Source: Chamaecrista fasciculata
Lineage: Eukaryota > Streptophyta > Magnoliopsida > Fabales > Fabaceae
Assembly (NCBI GenBank): GCA_003254925.1
Contig: QANZ01011824.1
Span: 40,759-104,758 of the forward strand
DNA: 64,000 nt
Reading direction: 5' to 3'
In this document: piece after piece, positions 60,601 to 64,000 of the stretch
How positions within the stretch are numbered: position 1 is the stretch's first letter
How the letters are laid out: every line of letters begins with the position of its first letter
The notes under the pieces: generated by a model
Databases searched by the model: none
Seen by the model: only the letters and a program-made list of their open reading frames with translations
Told to the model about the DNA's origin: nothing
Position numbers and translations under genes: made by a program

Positions 60601-63479
60601 CTAACTAAAACTTTTGGCCGAATATCATCAGGTGCACTGTTTATCAATTCTACAACCTTTACTTCGAGATGAAAGGATCAGATGAAGAATAAGCAATGAT
60701 AAATCTAAGTATCTAATCTCTTGATTATTTTGATATACACATTTTAGAAAATAAGATATTTATTTTCATTGTTTTCACATAGGAAAATGAACACTAACCT
60801 TTGAGGTAACTCTAATTCTGCTCAGCTTAATCTCCGTTTTTATCTGCAGTATTGGAATGAGCATAATGCATTTAGGCTTAATCATTTAATCAATTTATCA
60901 GCAAATTAAAGCTGGAGAAGATAAGTAGAAGAGAGATAAAACAAAATGTACTATTTTTATTGTCAGGTCTCCCATTCTAAACAGCATTGTTTAGAAGTTT
61001 TACTTCTGTAAATTTCCTAAGATTTATTACCAAAGAAAACTATTGGAAACTATCCAGAAAGATTTATTCATTAATAACCTAACTATGGACCTGTGCAAAG
61101 AAAGAACACATTGGCGCTAGTTGATCCATATAACCGACCCTACCTAGTGGGAAAAAGCTTTTATTGTTGTTGTTGTTTATGTTTCAAGCACAATACGAAC
61201 TAAAAGCAGGCATACAAAGAGATAAAAAAATGAAAACAAAGATATTTATTATCTCCTCATTATCACCACCAAGGTGTAAGAGTAGATCTAATAAGAAAAT
61301 GGTTATTTACCTCAGAAGACCATCTTGTACTTATGGGCATTCCAGCTAAATTCACTACACCAGTTGATCCTTGAATACAATCTTTCCATTCTGGCTCTTC
61401 TGCTATCTTGATACCAGGAAAGTCTTTTGCTGGAAATTACAAGGCAGTGTCAGCAACGAAGAAGTCGAGGCAGAATGCAATATATGTAGGGTGATTCTGG
61501 GAGTAGAGAAAGTATGTAATTTTTCCACCATTACCATAAAAACTAAGAATTTTCTCCAAGGAGTAAACCATTATTACAAACAACTATAAAGGATCAATGA
61601 CAAATAATGGTAAATATGATCAAGTATATACTATTCTAACATTTGTAAGTAAGTGAAGTAGAAGAGCGACCTCCATCTCTTGTTTTAAATTAGCAGAGTT
61701 TGAGGCTACTGAAGAGTTTCATGAGTATATATTTTTGCGGATAGAGTGAATGCAAAGTATTACAATTTACAATTAATCATTACCTTCTTACCCGGAAAAA
61801 TTAGTTCTGCCTTAGATTTTGAGCGTGTCAAGACACGAACACTATGATTGTCTGCAAAACATCATTTGTTGACAGAAAATGAAGGTTAGCTTATTTATTT
61901 ACACACCAATACCAATAGTTCAGAATTTAAATTATACACATACATATATATATGCAGGCAAGAGATACCAAAATCTAAGGGCTAGGCACCACCAGATGCA
62001 ACTATTAATCATTTGTTTGACTCAAGAACGGCATGAATTTCCACATTGTATACATTATTCTGATGAAATATTGACAACAAAGTACAACCACAATGCATCA
62101 TCTTGTCATTCATGGGAAGAGATATTGAGGACTGGACAAAATGAAGTGGATATCTAATGTGAATGAGAACATGTTTAACTGAGGTAATGGCGGAGAATTA
62201 AATTAATAAAGGCAAAAGTACTTTTGGTACCTCCAAAGTATGAGGTCAGTTTCAGTTATACACCTAAAGTTTTTTGGGTCAATTATACCCCTAATCTTTA
62301 ATTTTGTGTCAATTATACCCCCAATTTTGGGGTACAATTGAGTCAAATGTGAAACATTGGGGATACAATTGACTCAAATGTGAAACATTGTGGGTATAAT
62401 TGACCCGAAAAAGCCTTTGGAGGTACAACTGAAACTGGCCTCATACTTTGGAGGTACCAAGAGTACTTCTGCCTAAGTAATAAAAGTAATATAAGCTTTA
62501 CAACCTGCATGCAGTCTCTGCACCAACCTTTTACCAATAAAACCTGTTGCTCCAGTTACTGATATTATCATTTGATTTTCCTAAAAAACACTCAAGAGTC
62601 AATGATCTTGAAGTAAACCAAAGTGAACCGAGTAGATTACTTTAAAGCAGAGCATAGAGGGCCCCTAAGCAGTTGTCAGTTTATCCTTAACAATCCCATT
62701 TCTAACGTTTAAAAAGGTCATGAAACTATGGTTATAGCACCAAGAAATATCATTCAAATTTTGCCAAATCTGTTGTTGCAAAAATTAAAATATGGAAATC
62801 TTAGATATTGTAGCACATTTTAGAGAAAAATTATACTTTAGTCCTCTACAGATAGAATAGTAAGTCACCCTATTTGTGGAAGACTTAAATACATTTTTTC
62901 TCCATATTTTATAAGTTCAGGAAAGTACCAAATGCAACTGCAATCCTAAGAAATAAAAATGATTGAAACTTTCAAATCCATCCATCCTAACCCAGTCTCA
63001 GGTTCGCCTAAACAAGGATTAGATAATCCTAACTTGAATCCCCACAAAATTACGCTGACTTAAAACAGAAGTTATTCATCTTAATGACTGACCTTGGGAT
63101 ATATCAAGTTGAAAAATTAGAGAATTTTTCAGAAAGAATAACGAAACAGCTTCACTTTCAGATTACATAAATGATAAATCGCAAGCATCCAGCTTTTAAA
63201 CATTTACCTTCTGGGTTTGATCAGAGCTACACCAAACCCTGAATCTCCTAGCTTCCCTGGTCTAAAAAGAAGAAAGAAAAGATGGGTTGCCATGAATGCG
63301 TGAGAAAAAAGCAGAAATGAGGGAATGCAGATAAAAATACATCACTGAATCAAAAGGGGAAAAAAAAATGAAAGAATTAGAGATATATAGAAACTTACTG
63401 AGAAGTTCTGAGGGATATGAAGAGAGGGATTGATATTATTGTGAGACCACATGAGAACCGTGGCTCCAGAAATTCCCAT
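57602..63479 (-). CDS. GC1: GC1/SULA, chloroplast epimerase-family protein (SDR39U1 homolog)
   Basis: Thirteen minus-strand exons, all GT-AG and in frame: 63399-63479, 63208-63261, 62505-62580, 61792-61851, 61311-61429, 60799-60843, 60578-60656, 60376-60437, 59393-59495, 59216-59276, 58585-58655, 58311-58450, 57602-57703. The product is 350 residues (Arabidopsis At2g21280 is close to that from memory). The first 45 residues look like a chloroplast transit peptide. A Rossmann NAD(P) motif, G-A-T-G-F-I-G, is at 55-61. S-A-T-A-V-G-Y-Y-G follows mid-protein, and the C-terminal domain ([13 protein letters not shown]) is of the DUF1731 type. The family is an atypical short-chain dehydrogenase/epimerase; Arabidopsis GC1 sits on the inner envelope and affects plastid division. 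Enzyme activity is unproven. Introns 3, 8 and 10 carry fold-back repeats. Confidence 0.93.
58776..59120. repeat. Fold-back repeat in GC1 intron 10
   Basis: The left arm GGCTAAAATGCACAAAACTCC and the right arm GGGTTTATGCATTATTCC are inverted, with TTTGAACTTT / AAAGTTCAAG blocks inside. It is non-coding and lies between exons 10 and 11. No clear target duplication. Confidence 0.6.
59868..60124. repeat. Fold-back repeat in GC1 intron 8
   Basis: It shares TGAACTTTGAAAAGTGAAG / CACTTTTCAAAGTTCAGGG arms with the repeat at 58776-59120, so the two are related insertions. The exact ends are unsure because of flanking poly-T runs. Confidence 0.55.
61092..61178 (+). repeat. SINE-like 3' end fragment, copy 2, in GC1 intron 5
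   Basis: It matches 14751-14830 over about 75 bp (TTGATCCATATAACC, CCTACCTAGTGGGAAAA) and ends in TTGTTGTTGTTGTTT. It is antisense to GC1. Confidence 0.4.
62211..62473. mobile_element. Fold-back MITE of the CAATTATACCC family in GC1 intron 3
   Basis: The ends are GGCAAAAGTACTTTTGGTACC and the inverse, GGTACCAAGAGTACTTCTGCC. The arms repeat GTCAATTATACCCC. Length is 263 bp, non-coding. It ends 31 bp from the donor of exon 3. TAATAAA lies on both sides but offset by 4 bp, so the duplication is not firm. Confidence 0.7.
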
Positions 63480-63795
63480 GAATAAAATGGTATTGCGTTC
63501 GCAGGTAGCTCAAAATTTGAGTGAGGAAAAGGATGAGTGAGAGTGTTAATGAATTTAGGTATTTATGTATCGTGTTTGATTGGGAGCCACAGCAACCACG
63601 ACCATCTTAATCATATATCCATCACTCATTTCTTCCCTCCTTGCTTCTGTTAGACGATGATAATTATCTTGTCATTTCCCACCTTATCATTTCCCAACTG
63701 AACTTATATTTATAGGCATCATGAAATCTTACACTTTGACTCCAAGTGCGGATTCGGATAAAAGTTAAAAGATGGGTAATAATAAATTGGCAAAA
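63480..63795. promoter_or_regulatory. GC1 upstream region (promoter and leader)
   Basis: This is the flank immediately upstream of the GC1 start codon on the minus strand. It should hold the promoter and 5' leader, but I could not single out a TATA box or other certain element. Confidence 0.4.
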
Positions 63796-64000
63796 TTAGT
63801 CTAGGTAATCTTAAAGTATAAGATTATTTTTAGTTCTACTCTCAAAATATTTAATTTTAAATATATTTATAAATTTTTTTTAATTAATTATATCCAAATT
63901 AAATTTTATTAATTATACCCTCAATGTTTTTTTTCAATTGTACTCTAAATTTAGGAGGTATTTGAAAGTACCATTGACTCAAATATAAAACATTGAGAAT
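63796..64000. repeat. One arm of a CAATTATACCC-family fold-back, cut by window end
   Basis: Phrases AAAATTAGTCTAGGTAATC, TTAATTATACCCTCAATG and TTGACTCAAATATAAAACATTG match the arm order of 62211-62473. The second arm lies beyond the window. Confidence 0.5.

Noticed and set aside
1-64000. tRNA, rRNA, known microRNA genes or CRISPR arrays
   Set aside because: None was recognised when reading for typical motifs; a covariance-model scan could not be run.

Overview
The window is nuclear DNA from a eudicot plant. Intron-rich genes with GT-AG introns encode plant-specific or plant-typical proteins, the spacers are very AT-rich, and they are filled with small plant transposons. I could not identify the species. 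One 330-base run of N and three single Ns show it is a draft assembly.

Four genes can be built exon by exon. (1) ASG2-like WD40/TPR protein, + strand, 4041-13947: 19 coding exons, 758 residues, ending in a CaaX box. (2) A two-exon PHD-finger protein, + strand, 19162-19986. (3) UFD1, + strand, 52506-56630: nine coding exons, the first coding only the start Met. (4) The chloroplast-division/SDR39U1-like epimerase GC1 (SULA), - strand, 57602-63479: 13 exons, 350 residues. UFD1 and GC1 converge tail to tail and are also neighbours in Arabidopsis (At2g21270/At2g21280), so this is conserved microsynteny. Weaker candidates are a 67-codon ORF at 38066-38269 and a promoter-like region at 24520-25090 followed by two related mini-ORFs (25098-25223, 25358-25444).

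Layout: 1-2560 holds an LTR end joined to a LINE 3' end; 2561-3900 a fold-back element with a Helitron inside; 3900-15600 ASG2; 16265-17440 a broken inverted-repeat element, the N gap and a layered palindrome; 19-20 kb the PHD gene; 21.3-22.6 kb a second Helitron and two inverted-repeat elements; 24.4-27 kb the possible short-peptide or noncoding locus; 28-50.5 kb about 20 kb dense in transposons with no secure gene; 51.2-57 kb UFD1; 57.6-63.5 kb GC1.

The main feature of the window is its transposons. I found many fold-back, Mutator-like non-autonomous elements with long inverted arms; six have 8-9 bp target duplications that match perfectly or with one mismatch and lie outside genes, and two more lie in UFD1 introns. 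There are two hAT-type elements with 8-bp duplications, two Helitrons of exactly 179 bp, a chimeric element with a perfect 10-bp duplication, and two elements (one of them a fragment) carrying GC-rich, coding-like sequence that may be captured gene pieces. Several nest inside others, giving a relative insertion order. LTR-type remains are fossils (solo or partial LTRs).
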